From CAVZOY01 sp963777095 (lineage in GTDB: Bacteria > Actinomycetota > Actinomycetes > Mycobacteriales > Geodermatophilaceae), in contig CAVZOY010000001.1 of the NCBI GenBank assembly GCA_963777095.1, forward strand, positions 434,001 to 498,000: a stretch of DNA of 64,000 nucleotides, given 5' to 3'. A program made the position numbers and the translations under genes. Position 1 is the first letter of the stretch. Each line of letters starts with the position of its first letter. This document shows positions 1 through 8,486 of this stretch, piece by piece. The notes under the pieces were generated by a model that saw nothing but the letters and a program-made list of their open reading frames with translations, ran no database searches and was not told where the DNA came from.

Positions 1-128
1 AGCGAGTCGTTGTTCTCGTTCTGCGCATTGAAGGCTTGGAACGACTCGACCGCCCCGTCGAGTGCGGGAATCGCGTCGAGTGCCTGTCTGATGCCCTCCA
101 GTGAGACGGTCGCACCGAAGAGCGACAC
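1..128 (-). CDS. Partial unknown protein, cut by window start
   Basis: The minus strand is open from about position 128 to the left edge. It reads V-S-L-F-G-A-T-V-S-L-E-G-I-R-Q-A-L and ends at the edge in an Asn-rich stretch. A GTG at 126-128 could be the start, but the frame also runs further upstream, so the start is uncertain. The composition looks like coding sequence rather than noise. I do not recognise the family. The next gene is divergent and starts at 339. Confidence 0.35.
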   Translation of the reverse strand, partial: MSLFGATVSLEGIRQALDAIPALDGAVESFQAFNAQNENNDS

Positions 129-338
129 GCTTAGGTCAGAGCTCTGGCCCTGGCCAGCGGGGTGGCAGTAGCGACGAATGGCCTGTTCCGGCATGTCGGC
201 GGAGTAAGTCCATCGCCTGTGGACGAGCTGACGATGTCCGCAAACACCCCCCGCCACGCCGAATGACTCATGACAGGCGCGGCAAAGCACGAGAAGCCTC
301 GCTCCCGTCAGGTGCCGACCGCCAGTTAAGGGGATGAC

Positions 339-1091
339 ATGAGCGTGCAGTCAGGCGAGATGACCAGGCCGACGATCGTCTTCGTCCACGGAGCCTGGGC
401 GGATGCCAGTGGGTTCGCCTCGGAGATTCGCGCCCTCCAGGCGAGGGGCTTCCGCTGTATCGGGTTCGCGAACCCGCTTCGCGGGCTACCGGGCGATGCG
501 ACGTACCTCGGCACCTCCCTGAGGAGCGTGACGGGCCCGATCATTCTGGTCGGTCACTCCTACGGCGGCGCGGTCATCTCAGTCGCCGCGGCCGGCAACG
601 ACCAGGTCAAGGCCCTCGTTTATTGCAACGGTTGGATGCCCGACGAGGGGGAGAGCGTCGAAGAACTGCTGGGGAGATTCGAGGGCAGCCTCGTAGGACC
701 CGCGATCAGGCCGACGCCGTTCACCGGTGTGGACCGGACCGAAGGGGCCGATCTCTACCTCGACTTGGAGGCCTTCCACGAGACGTTTGCCGCTGACGTC
801 GACCGTGAGACGTCGGACGTCATGGCCGCAACTCAGCGCCCGTGGAACGCGGCTGCGCTCGGCACGCCGTCAGGCCCACCGGCCTGGAAGGCAGGCCTCC
901 CCTGCTGGTATCTCCTCGGCACTGAGGACAAGGCGATCCCCGCGGCGCTCCAGCGATTCATGGCCGAGCGCGCGCGCGCCACGATTGTCGAAGTCGCGGC
1001 CTCACACGTCTCCATGGTGTCGCAGCCCGAGGCAGTGACACAGATAATCCTCCAGGCCGCCGAGGCGACGACACCGGCGATGAGCGGCTGA
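339..1091 (+). CDS. Alpha/beta fold hydrolase, 250 aa
   Basis: A small soluble alpha/beta hydrolase of the esterase or salicylate-esterase-like type. The N-terminus has the strand plus oxyanion motif IVFVHGAWADASGF (residues ~13-26). The nucleophile elbow is GHSYGG with Ser near residue 72. An acid is likely in LLGTEDKAIP, and the catalytic His is in ASHVSMVSQPE near residue 224. Length and motif order fit the family, so the enzyme should be active, but its substrate cannot be told from sequence. The start at 339 has a purine-rich AAGGGG just upstream; the ATG at 360 is an alternative. It stands alone, with no operon partner. Confidence 0.85.
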   Translation: MSVQSGEMTRPTIVFVHGAWADASGFASEIRALQARGFRCIGFANPLRGLPGDATYLGTSLRSVTGPIILVGHSYGGAVISVAAAGNDQVKALVYCNGWMPDEGESVEELLGRFEGSLVGPAIRPTPFTGVDRTEGADLYLDLEAFHETFAADVDRETSDVMAATQRPWNAAALGTPSGPPAWKAGLPCWYLLGTEDKAIPAALQRFMAERARATIVEVAASHVSMVSQPEAVTQIILQAAEATTPAMSG

Positions 1092-1419
1092 CAGCCTGAC
1101 ACCGAACCCAGGCCACCTCCTCGGGAGACAGCGACAGCATCCCGAGGGGGTGCCGTGCCGGTGGCGCCGCGTTGGGTTCCGGTCAGACCCCGGCGGGTCG
1201 CGTCATGCACCCTGCCGCGTCAGCCGGCTTGCCCTGGCTGATGCCGTGTCTCAGGCCGGGAAGCCGGCTCCCGACCGGTCCGAGTTGCGCAGGAACCGCA
1301 TTTTCTCTCAGAGAGATCCGTGCCGCTTCCGATCGCTGCGCTGATCGGGGCGAGGGAACGGCGAGCTCGCCGCCGGCCGTGCCCCTTCCTCCGGGCGCCC
1401 CCCGCGTCGCTATCGGGAT
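1092..1419. other. Gap without a recognisable gene
   Basis: About 330 bases between the hydrolase and the broken acetyltransferase. Reading frames are open here on both strands because of the high GC content, but none shows a recognisable motif or a good ribosome binding site. Confidence 0.5.
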
Positions 1420-1765
1420 CTACTCTCCGGGCCGGGCTCCTCGGTCGGCCACAGCGAACCCGAACTCGGCCCTGCGCGCGCCGGGCACGAGTCCCAGAAA
1501 GGTCGGGTGGCGCTCGATGTAGTCGGGGATGAAGGGGCCTGTACGGCAGCACTGCGGGGCCCCTGTCGCGGGCGGCGTCCGAGACCCACCGGCCGGGACC
1601 GAACCGAGCCCCCGCCCCTCGCAGCGCGGATCGATGACGGTGTGGTCGATCGCCAACTCGGCTCCGTCAGCCGATACCCCGTGAGTCCGGCACGTGCCAT
1701 CCTCCTGCAGTTCGAAGCGGCAGGTTCGGGGGTGTCCACCCCGGTGGGCGCGCTGTCCTTCACGG
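1420..1765 (-). pseudogene. GNAT-family N-acetyltransferase broken by compensating frameshifts
   Basis: The family can be read only by switching frames: RFELQEDG, then RAGLTGYRLTE, then IDHTVIDPRCEGRGLGS, then SDAARDRGPAVLPY, then PFIPDYIERHP. These pieces are in the order expected for the small YidJ-like GNAT proteins, where R/Q-x-x-G-x-G/A of the acetyl-CoA site corresponds to EGRGLGS. At least four shifts are needed and they cancel, so the ends lie in the same frame. Such cancelling shifts over 350 bases suggest base-call errors as readily as decay. If repaired it would encode an ordinary ~100-aa acetyltransferase. Confidence 0.7.
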
Positions 1766-1789
1766 CGTCCACCTGCCCGAGTCCGACCC

Positions 1790-2377
1790 TCAGGCCATCG
1801 GCCGCGGCAGCACGGTCAGCACCCGCATGACATGGTCCCGGAACTCGGCCATGTAGTTCTTGAGAAAGGCGGCGGTCGACGCATTCGTCACCTCGCCGTC
1901 ATCGAGGAACACCGTCGGCGAGTACTGGATGTATGCCTCGGGGGCGGTCATCTGACGCGCGTTGCAGAAGCTCAGCACGCCGCGAAGGCTCTGCTGAGCG
2001 AGCGCTGTGCCGATCTGCCCCTGGGATGCCCCGATCACGCCGGCAGGGATGTGGTCGAAGGAATTCTGCCCCCACGGCCGCGAGGCCCAGTCGATGGCGT
2101 TCTTGAGCCCGCCGGGGATGGACCGGTTGTACTCCGGCGTCACGAAGAGCACGGCGTCCGAGCGGGTGATCGACTCCTTGAGGGCCATCGCTTCGGGCGG
2201 GAAGTTTCCGTCGTAGTCAGGGCTGTACAGCGGCAGGTTCCCGATCGGGATCTCGGTGAACCCCAACTCCTCCGGGGCTGAGCGGATCAGAGCCCGGGAC
2301 AGGACGCGGTTGATCGAGGTGGAAGACAGACTTCCCACGAAGTAGGCGACCTCGAAGGACCGCTTCGGCTCCGACAT
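1790..2377 (-). CDS. NADPH-dependent FMN reductase, 195 aa
   Basis: A flavodoxin-fold NAD(P)H:FMN reductase. The FMN phosphate loop is GSLSSTSINRVLS (residues ~14-26) and the family hallmark TPEYNRSIPGGLKNAIDW lies near residues 79-96. The full length matches YieF/ChrR-like quinone and flavin reductases. The ATG at 2377 is preceded on its strand by an AGGAG-type site. It is divergent from the LAL regulator that starts at 2686 and could be one of its targets, but this is inferred from position only. Confidence 0.9.
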   Translation of the reverse strand: MSEPKRSFEVAYFVGSLSSTSINRVLSRALIRSAPEELGFTEIPIGNLPLYSPDYDGNFPPEAMALKESITRSDAVLFVTPEYNRSIPGGLKNAIDWASRPWGQNSFDHIPAGVIGASQGQIGTALAQQSLRGVLSFCNARQMTAPEAYIQYSPTVFLDDGEVTNASTAAFLKNYMAEFRDHVMRVLTVLPRPMA

Positions 2378-2685
2378 TCGTCACTCCTCCTTCGCCGACC
2401 GTCGTAACCACGAAGCGGAAGCCACGGCGACCGTCGGGTGCGGGACGTCCCTGAGCCTGGCGATGAGGCTCGCCTGGATGCTGTGCAGATTTGTCGCGCG
2501 CGTGCACCCGAGGCAACGGTCAACTGACCTGCGGAAGCGACTCGGAGAGGGCTTCGACGGATCACCACGCGAGTCGCTCGACTCGTCCGGCGCACCGGAA
2601 CGGCTAGGCGAGACGTCGTCGGCGGGGGGAGACTCGCCGTGCCCGTCAGGCCTGCACCCCATTTCCCGATCGAGGGGACTTCCCG
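2378..2685. other. Divergent intergenic region
   Basis: About 308 bases between the divergent FMN reductase and LAL regulator. It must hold both promoters. I see no clear -10/-35 pair, no strong inverted repeat and no small gene. Confidence 0.4.
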
Positions 2686-5454
2686 ATGGCAGACGTGGAG
2701 TGTCCGGACGGACGAGCGCCTCCGGAGTTGGTCGGACGATCCGCCGAGTTGCGGCGAATGAAGAGCTTCGTCGGCCGGGCGTTGCAGAGCGGCGAGGCGC
2801 TCCTGGTCACGGGAGCACCCGGAGTGGGCAAGACCGCACTCCTCGATGCGGCATGCCGGATCGCCGCCGCCGCAGACGCACGACTCTTGCGCGCGGCCGG
2901 CGTCCAGTTCGAGGCCGAGGTTTCCTTCGCCGGCCTGAACCAGCTGTTCCTGCCGCTGCACGATCGATTGGAAGAGCTGCCGGAGCCGCACAGGGAAGCA
3001 TTGCGGGGCGTGCTCGGCATGCGGAGCGAAGAGACGGCCGGGCAACTCGTGGTCTCCACTGCCGCGCTTGCCCTTCTGCGCCACACGGCCGAGCGTGAAC
3101 CCGTGCTCGTCGTGGTCGACGACGCCCAGTGGCTGGATCGATCGAGCGCCCGAGTGCTCGGATTCGTCGCCCGACGGCTCGAAGGCAGCCGAACCGGGCT
3201 GCTCGCCGCCGTGCGCAGCGAGGCCGGCAGTTTCCTCCTGCACGCCGGCCTGCCGGAGTTCGAGGTTCCGCCCCTCGTCGAGCGGGCATCCGCCCAATTG
3301 CTCGACCGCAGATTCCCTGATCTCCCCGCGCCGGTCCGACGGCGGGTTGTGTCCGCGGCGCAGGGCAACGCGCTCGCGCTTCTGGAGCTGCCGGCGTCGA
3401 TGTCCGAGGACCAGCGCCGGGCCCTCGTGCCCCTGCCGCCGGTGCTGCCGTTGAACGACCAGCTGCAGAAGCTCTTCACGCAGCGGGTGCACAGGCTGCC
3501 CGCAGTCACCCGCCGGCTGGTGTTGCTCACCGCCCTCGACGGCACAGGCGAGCTCCAGGCCCTCCGCGGCGGTTCGAACGGGGACCGCTGGCTCGACGGC
3601 CTGGCGCCGGCCGAGAGGGACCGGCTCGTCCGCGTCGACACAACCGCCAACCGCATCACGTTCCGTCATCCCCTGATCGGCGCGGCAGCGGTCGATCTGG
3701 CCACCAGCTCCGAGCGGCGACGCGCCCACGCCGTCCTGGCCGATGTCTTCACCGACGACCCCGAGCGACGCGCCTGGCACCTCGCGGAGGCCGCCGTCGG
3801 ACCGGACGAGGCGGCTGCGGCACTCCTCGAGGTGGCAGCGGAACGGGCCCTGCACAAGGGGGATGCCGTTCTTGCCGTGCACGCCCTGTTGCGTGCGGCG
3901 GACCTGAGTCCGCGGTCCGCCGATAGGGCGCGTCGGCTCGCCGCCGCCGCCTACGTCGGAGCCGACGCCGCCGGCCGGTTGAGGAGCGTGCCCCGTCTGC
4001 TGGAAGAAGCCCGTCGCGCCGACCCGGACACGGCGGACTCCCTGGAGATGACGACTGCCGCCGCCCACCACCTCCTCAACGGCGAAGGCGACGTCGACAC
4101 CGCCCACCTCATGCTGGTCCGCGCGCTGGAGAACGCTCTGGACCAGGGGCATACCGGCAGCGCGGTCGAGGAAGCCCTCTACAGCCTGATGATGGTGTGC
4201 CACTTCAGCGGTCAGGACGCGCCCTGGCGGCCGTACGAGTCGGCCACGGGTCGCCTGGGCGCCGATCTGCCTGCCGGCCTGGCCGTCTCGAGCGTGACGT
4301 GCGGCGATCCCGCGCGTGCGACGTCGCAGGATCTCGGAGCGCTCGGCCGGCTCTTGTCGATGGCGTCGGCCGAGGTCGACCCCACAAGGATCGTGCGGGC
4401 CGGAATCGCCGCGTTCTACGTCGATCGGCTGCCCGCCTGCCGTTCGGCACTCCGGCGGGTCCTGGAGAGCGGCCGCAGCGGAGGAGCCGCCGGCTCCGCC
4501 GTCCAGGCGCTCATGCTGCTCAGCTACGAGGCGTTCCTCGAAGGTCGCTGGGACGAAGCCGGACGGCTGGCCCACGAAGGCATCGACTGGAGCGAGCGGC
4601 TCGGCTACCGGCTCATCGCGATGCCGGGGATCTACTGCCTGGCTCTGCTCGCCGCAACCCGCGGGGACGACAGCACGGCCAGCTCCCTCACCGATGAACT
4701 CATGGCCTGGGCCGCCCCGCGCGGCGTGCGGATGCTGGAGCAATCCGCCTGTCACGCCCGCGGACTGGCTGCGATCGGCAGAGGCGACTTCAACGCGGCC
4801 TACCGGGAAGCGTCCGCCATCACCCCCCCAGGGAGCTTGGCCCCGCACGTACCCGTCGCACTGTCGGTCACGTTCGACCTGGTGGAGTCGGCGATCCGCA
4901 CCGGACGACGAGCCGTAGCAGAGGCACACGTCGCCACGGTGAATGACACCGAGATCTTCCGGCTCCGGCCGCGGCTGGCTGTGCTCGCCGCAGGATCCGC
5001 CGCGATGGCGGCCTCCGGCGCCCCGGCGGACCGTCTCTACCAGGAGGCGCTGAGCGTCCGCGGTGCCGAGGCGCACCCATTCGAGCTGGCGCGGGTCCAG
5101 CTGGCCTACGGCGAGTACCTGCGACGCACGCACGCACCACAAGCCGCCCGCATCCAGCTGACCCGGGCGGCGGACACGTTCCGCAGTCTTGGGGCCCGGC
5201 CGTGGGTCGCCCGCGCCGAACACGAGCTGCGCGCCACGGGCCAGCCGCACCGGTCCCACGAGGCCAGCGGCGCCACGGCCTTGACCCCACAGGAGTACCA
5301 GATTGCCTCGCTAGCTGCCTCGGGGCTGTCGAACAAGCAGATCGGCGCACGCCTCTACCTGTCGCCGCGCACGGTGTCCGGGCACCTGTACCGGATCTTC
5401 CCCAAGCTCGGCATATCGACACGGGCTGCCCTCCGCGACGCGCTGAACGCCTAA
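2686..5454 (+). CDS. LAL-type LuxR regulator with AAA ATPase, 922 aa
   Basis: A large ATP-binding LuxR-family regulator (LAL class). The N-terminus reads LVGRSAELRRM, followed by Walker A GAPGVGKT (residues 43-50) and Walker B VLVVVDDAQWLD (~139-150). A long helical TPR-like middle follows. The C-terminal LuxR helix-turn-helix has LTPQEYQIASLAASGLSNKQ and LSPRTVSGHLYRIF, about residues 865-922. The ATG at 2686 gives the expected short lead before the ATPase motif. It points towards the oxidoreductase operon and the epoxide hydrolase module that follow on the same strand. A second LAL regulator of identical length lies at 19292-22057. Confidence 0.93.
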   Translation: MADVECPDGRAPPELVGRSAELRRMKSFVGRALQSGEALLVTGAPGVGKTALLDAACRIAAAADARLLRAAGVQFEAEVSFAGLNQLFLPLHDRLEELPEPHREALRGVLGMRSEETAGQLVVSTAALALLRHTAEREPVLVVVDDAQWLDRSSARVLGFVARRLEGSRTGLLAAVRSEAGSFLLHAGLPEFEVPPLVERASAQLLDRRFPDLPAPVRRRVVSAAQGNALALLELPASMSEDQRRALVPLPPVLPLNDQLQKLFTQRVHRLPAVTRRLVLLTALDGTGELQALRGGSNGDRWLDGLAPAERDRLVRVDTTANRITFRHPLIGAAAVDLATSSERRRAHAVLADVFTDDPERRAWHLAEAAVGPDEAAAALLEVAAERALHKGDAVLAVHALLRAADLSPRSADRARRLAAAAYVGADAAGRLRSVPRLLEEARRADPDTADSLEMTTAAAHHLLNGEGDVDTAHLMLVRALENALDQGHTGSAVEEALYSLMMVCHFSGQDAPWRPYESATGRLGADLPAGLAVSSVTCGDPARATSQDLGALGRLLSMASAEVDPTRIVRAGIAAFYVDRLPACRSALRRVLESGRSGGAAGSAVQALMLLSYEAFLEGRWDEAGRLAHEGIDWSERLGYRLIAMPGIYCLALLAATRGDDSTASSLTDELMAWAAPRGVRMLEQSACHARGLAAIGRGDFNAAYREASAITPPGSLAPHVPVALSVTFDLVESAIRTGRRAVAEAHVATVNDTEIFRLRPRLAVLAAGSAAMAASGAPADRLYQEALSVRGAEAHPFELARVQLAYGEYLRRTHAPQAARIQLTRAADTFRSLGARPWVARAEHELRATGQPHRSHEASGATALTPQEYQIASLAASGLSNKQIGARLYLSPRTVSGHLYRIFPKLGISTRAALRDALNA

Positions 5455-5627
5455 CCTCCGGTGGCCGCGGACCCGACGACTGACTCGGGAGAAAGAAGGA
5501 CGAGTCAAATGGCGGATAGGCGCCCCCGTCACGCCCCCTAGCCTGGGCTGCCTCGGAGAGGCTCGGGAGGGACCGCCCGCGGTCCGCGGACTCTCCACGG
5601 CCTGGTCCTGACCGAGGGGGACTCGTC

Positions 5628-6233
5628 ATGACGGTCCTGTCGCGTGGCTTCCGTCGCGGACGTTCCGACCGGGCGGACGACCGCCTCCCGCCCGGACAGT
5701 ACGACGTCGGCGACGGCTTCCCGGTGCTCTCGGCCGGTCCGACGCCGAAGACTCGGCTGGAGCGCTGGGACTTCAGTGTTCACGACCAGACGGACGAGCT
5801 CCGGCGGTGGACATGGGATGAGTTCCGGGCGCTTCCCCGCGAAGCCGTGTCCGTCGACATCCACTGCGTCACCACGTGGTCGAAGTTCGACACCCGTTGG
5901 GAGGGCGTGTCGCTCGACACCCTCCTTGGGACCGTGCCGGGCACGACCCGCTACGTCCTGGCCGGGTCCGACGGCGGCTACACCACGAACCTGCCGCTCG
6001 AGGACGTGACCGGGGGGCGGGCGTGGTTGGTGGACACCTACGACGGGCAGCCGCTCGCGCCCGAACACGGCGGGCCGGCCCGCCTGCTCGTGCCGCACCT
6101 GTACTTCTGGAAGAGCGCCAAGTGGGTGCGACGTCTCACCCTGCTTCCCTACGACGAGCCCGGCTTCTGGGAGACCTTCGGCTACCACAACCACGGTGAC
6201 CCATGGCGCGAAGAGCGGTACAGCGGCGACTGA
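5628..6233 (+). CDS. Sulfite-oxidase-like molybdopterin oxidoreductase, 201 aa
   Basis: A compact protein of the oxidoreductase molybdopterin-binding domain family (sulfite oxidase fold, YedY-like). The molybdenum-ligand cysteine is in VDIHCVTTWSKFDTRWEGV (~residues 76-94), followed by GYTTNLPLED and the conserved PHLYFWKSAKWVR block. There is no signal peptide, so it is probably cytoplasmic. The next gene, a flavin reductase, starts 31 bases before this one ends. This suggests a two-component system in which the reductase feeds electrons to the molybdenum centre, as in MsrPQ-like pairs; that is inference. Confidence 0.88.
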   Translation: MTVLSRGFRRGRSDRADDRLPPGQYDVGDGFPVLSAGPTPKTRLERWDFSVHDQTDELRRWTWDEFRALPREAVSVDIHCVTTWSKFDTRWEGVSLDTLLGTVPGTTRYVLAGSDGGYTTNLPLEDVTGGRAWLVDTYDGQPLAPEHGGPARLLVPHLYFWKSAKWVRRLTLLPYDEPGFWETFGYHNHGDPWREERYSGD

Positions 6234-6961
6234 CCTGGCTGCGCGCCAGGCTGCTGGAGAACCGGGCTGAAAGCCGTCGCGTGCACCGGCTGGTGTTCGA
6301 CGTGCTCGACTGGCCTGGCCACTTCCCGGGGCAGCACCTCGTTGTCAGGCTCACCGCAGAGGACGGGTACACCGCCCAGCGGAGCTACTCCGTCGCGTCA
6401 CCCCCCGACGTGCCCGAACTGCACCTGCTGGTCGAGCGCCTCGACGGCGGTGAGGTGTCGCCCTATCTCGTCGACGAACTCAGCAAGGACGACCAGATCG
6501 AACTGCGGGGGCCCATCGGCGGTTACTTCGTCTGGCCGGCGACCTCCGACCGCCTCGGCGGGAAGGAGGGACGGCGGCCGGTGCAACTGGTGGCCGGGGG
6601 GTCCGGCGTCGCGCCGTTCGTCGCCATGCTGGATCACCATCGTCGGGTCGAGAGCTCCACCCGGGTGCGCCTGCTCTACTCCGCGCGCACGGAGGACGAC
6701 GTCCTGGCCCGGGATGTGCTCGGCCCGGAGACGACGGTGACGTTGACACGGGAGACGCCTGCCGGCTGGCCCGGGGAGTCAGGCCGGGTCGACGCGGACA
6801 TGCTGCGCCGGTGCTGCTTCGGCCCTGACGAAGATCCACGGATCTTCGTCTGCGGCGCGACGAACTTCGCCGAGTCCGTGAGCTCGACCCTGCTCGACCT
6901 CGGCCACTCACCCTCGTCTATCAGGATCGAACGCTACGGAACCTCCGGGGAGCCGCCATGA
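6203..6961 (+). CDS. Ferredoxin reductase-type FAD/NAD oxidoreductase, 252 aa
   Basis: A ferredoxin-NADP reductase fold. The FAD-binding motif is RSYSVASPPD (~residues 59-68), the pyridine nucleotide loop is GGSGVAPFVAML (~130-141), and the C-terminal block is IFVCGATNFAESV. There is no 2Fe-2S cysteine cluster, so it would hand electrons to a separate partner. The start overlaps the end of the molybdopterin gene by 31 bases, and its stop overlaps the next ATG in an ATGA. The three genes therefore form one transcription unit, and the molybdopterin protein is the likely partner. Confidence 0.9.
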   Translation: MARRAVQRRLTWLRARLLENRAESRRVHRLVFDVLDWPGHFPGQHLVVRLTAEDGYTAQRSYSVASPPDVPELHLLVERLDGGEVSPYLVDELSKDDQIELRGPIGGYFVWPATSDRLGGKEGRRPVQLVAGGSGVAPFVAMLDHHRRVESSTRVRLLYSARTEDDVLARDVLGPETTVTLTRETPAGWPGESGRVDADMLRRCCFGPDEDPRIFVCGATNFAESVSSTLLDLGHSPSSIRIERYGTSGEPP

Positions 6962-7278
6962 CCGACCCGACCGGCACCATGGACATCACCGCCTCCCGGC
7001 GGCTCGACGGGAACGCGGCCGCCGGCATGCTCGCCGAGCTCTTCGCAGTCGACATCACCACCGCACGGTCCCGCTGCGCCTCCTGCGGAAGGACGTCGAT
7101 GCTCGGCGCGCATCACCTGTACGCGGACGCGCCGGCGCTCGTGCTGCGGTGCCCGAACTGCACCGACGTGGTCCTCCGCTGTGGCATGCGGGAGGGACGC
7201 ATTCTCCTCGATCTGCGCGGCGCGCAGCTGCTCGCCGTCCCCGTCCCCGCTGCGTCGGAAGAGTCGAATGACGCATGA
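6958..7278 (+). CDS. DUF6510 zinc-ribbon-like protein, 106 aa
   Basis: A small protein of the DUF6510 type. The sequence GNAAAGMLAELFAVD is followed by CxxC pairs, CASCGRT and CPNCTD, which would form a zinc ribbon (residues ~39-66). It ends in a short beta-rich tail. The start ATG lies inside the stop of the reductase gene (ATGA). I recall this family beside sulfite-oxidase-like and ferredoxin-reductase genes in actinobacteria, and that arrangement is seen here. Its function is unknown. Confidence 0.85.
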   Translation: MTDPTGTMDITASRRLDGNAAAGMLAELFAVDITTARSRCASCGRTSMLGAHHLYADAPALVLRCPNCTDVVLRCGMREGRILLDLRGAQLLAVPVPAASEESNDA

Positions 7279-7399
7279 AACGAGTCCCGCCCCTCCCATC
7301 TAGTAATGGGAGGTCGAGAGGCCCCACGCCCTGGCGCGGCCGGAGCGACGCTCGCGCCGGTGAGCGCCCCTCCCGGAATCTGAATGGAAGGAACGCGTG

Positions 7400-8440
7400 A
7401 TGCAGACGCAGCAATCCCTGCTCGCCGCGATCCGCGAGGCGGTCCGCGGTCCGGGCTGGGCCCCCGGACGGCGTCCCACCGGCGGAAAGATGCCGTCCCT
7501 GGACGGGGCAGTCGGGTGGCTCAACTCGCCGCCGCTGACGACCGAGGGGCTGCGCGGCCGAGTGGTCGCCGTCGACTTCTGGACCTACACCTGCATCAAC
7601 TGGCTGCGCACCGTGCCCTACGTGCGCGCCTGGGATGAGGCCTACCGCGACGCCGGTCTGGTCGTGCTCGGCGTTCACACCCCCGAGTTCTCGTTCGAAC
7701 ACGACGTCGACAACGTCCGTCGGGCGATCCAGTACCGGCGGATCACCTATCCCGTGGCCGTCGACAGCGACTACGGGATCTGGACTGCTTTCACCAACAT
7801 GTACTGGCCGGCCCTGTACCTGGTGGACGCGCAAGGGAGCATCCGCTTCCACCACTTCGGCGAAGGCGCCTACGAGGAGTCCGAGCGGGTCATCCGGCAG
7901 TTGCTCGACGAGGCGGGCGCCGGCGATCGGCTGCCTGAACCGGTCACCGCCGACGCTCGGGGCGTCGAGGCCCCCGCCGACTGGTCGAACCTGGGATCGG
8001 CGGAGAACTACCTGGGAGCCGAGCGCACTGACAACTTCGCCTCCCCCGAGCGGGCGGCGACCGGCACGCCGCGCCGCTACACCGTTCCGTCGAGGCTGGC
8101 ACCGAACCACTGGGCCCTGTCCGGGGAGTGGACGGTCCAGCCGGACTTCGTGCTGTTGAACGAACCCGGCGGGTGGCTCGCCGATCGCTTCTTCGCCCGG
8201 GACCTGCACCTCGTCATGGCACCGGCGACCAGCGGGACGCCCGTGCGCTTCAGCGTGCGCCTGGACGGACAGCCGCCAGGCCCGGACTCCGGGGACGACG
8301 TGGACGGCGACGGCACGGGCACGGTCACCGAGGCGCGGCTGTACCAGCTCGTCCGCCGGCGTGGCCCGGTCACCGAGCGCACATTCGAGATCACCTTCCA
8401 CGACCCCGGTGTCCGGGCCTTCGCCTTCACCTTCGGCTGA
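7400..8440 (+). CDS. DipZ-like thioredoxin-domain protein with CINW active site
   Basis: A soluble protein resembling the C-terminal half of DipZ: a TlpA/AhpC-like thioredoxin domain (VGWLNSPPL, then FWTYTCINWLRTVPYVRAW, then VVLGVHTPEFSFE) and a C-terminal beta domain ending in AFAFTFG. The usual CxxC is CINW here, so the resolving cysteine is missing. A strong GGAAGGA site precedes the start; the GTG at 7397 is an alternative. No membrane segments or signal peptide are visible. Two epoxide hydrolases follow closely on the same strand. A paralogue sits at 27113 beside another epoxide hydrolase pair. Confidence 0.85.
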   Translation: MQTQQSLLAAIREAVRGPGWAPGRRPTGGKMPSLDGAVGWLNSPPLTTEGLRGRVVAVDFWTYTCINWLRTVPYVRAWDEAYRDAGLVVLGVHTPEFSFEHDVDNVRRAIQYRRITYPVAVDSDYGIWTAFTNMYWPALYLVDAQGSIRFHHFGEGAYEESERVIRQLLDEAGAGDRLPEPVTADARGVEAPADWSNLGSAENYLGAERTDNFASPERAATGTPRRYTVPSRLAPNHWALSGEWTVQPDFVLLNEPGGWLADRFFARDLHLVMAPATSGTPVRFSVRLDGQPPGPDSGDDVDGDGTGTVTEARLYQLVRRRGPVTERTFEITFHDPGVRAFAFTFG

Positions 8441-8486
8441 TCCGACCTCGGCCGGATGCCGACCACCCGTGCAGAGAGGGAGAGCC

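Noticed and set aside
2287..5259. A 990-residue open frame on the minus strand opposite the LAL regulator
   Set aside because: It has an Arg/Gly/Pro-rich composition and no motifs; it is the mirror of a high-GC coding frame. The plus strand has clear ATPase and LuxR motifs.
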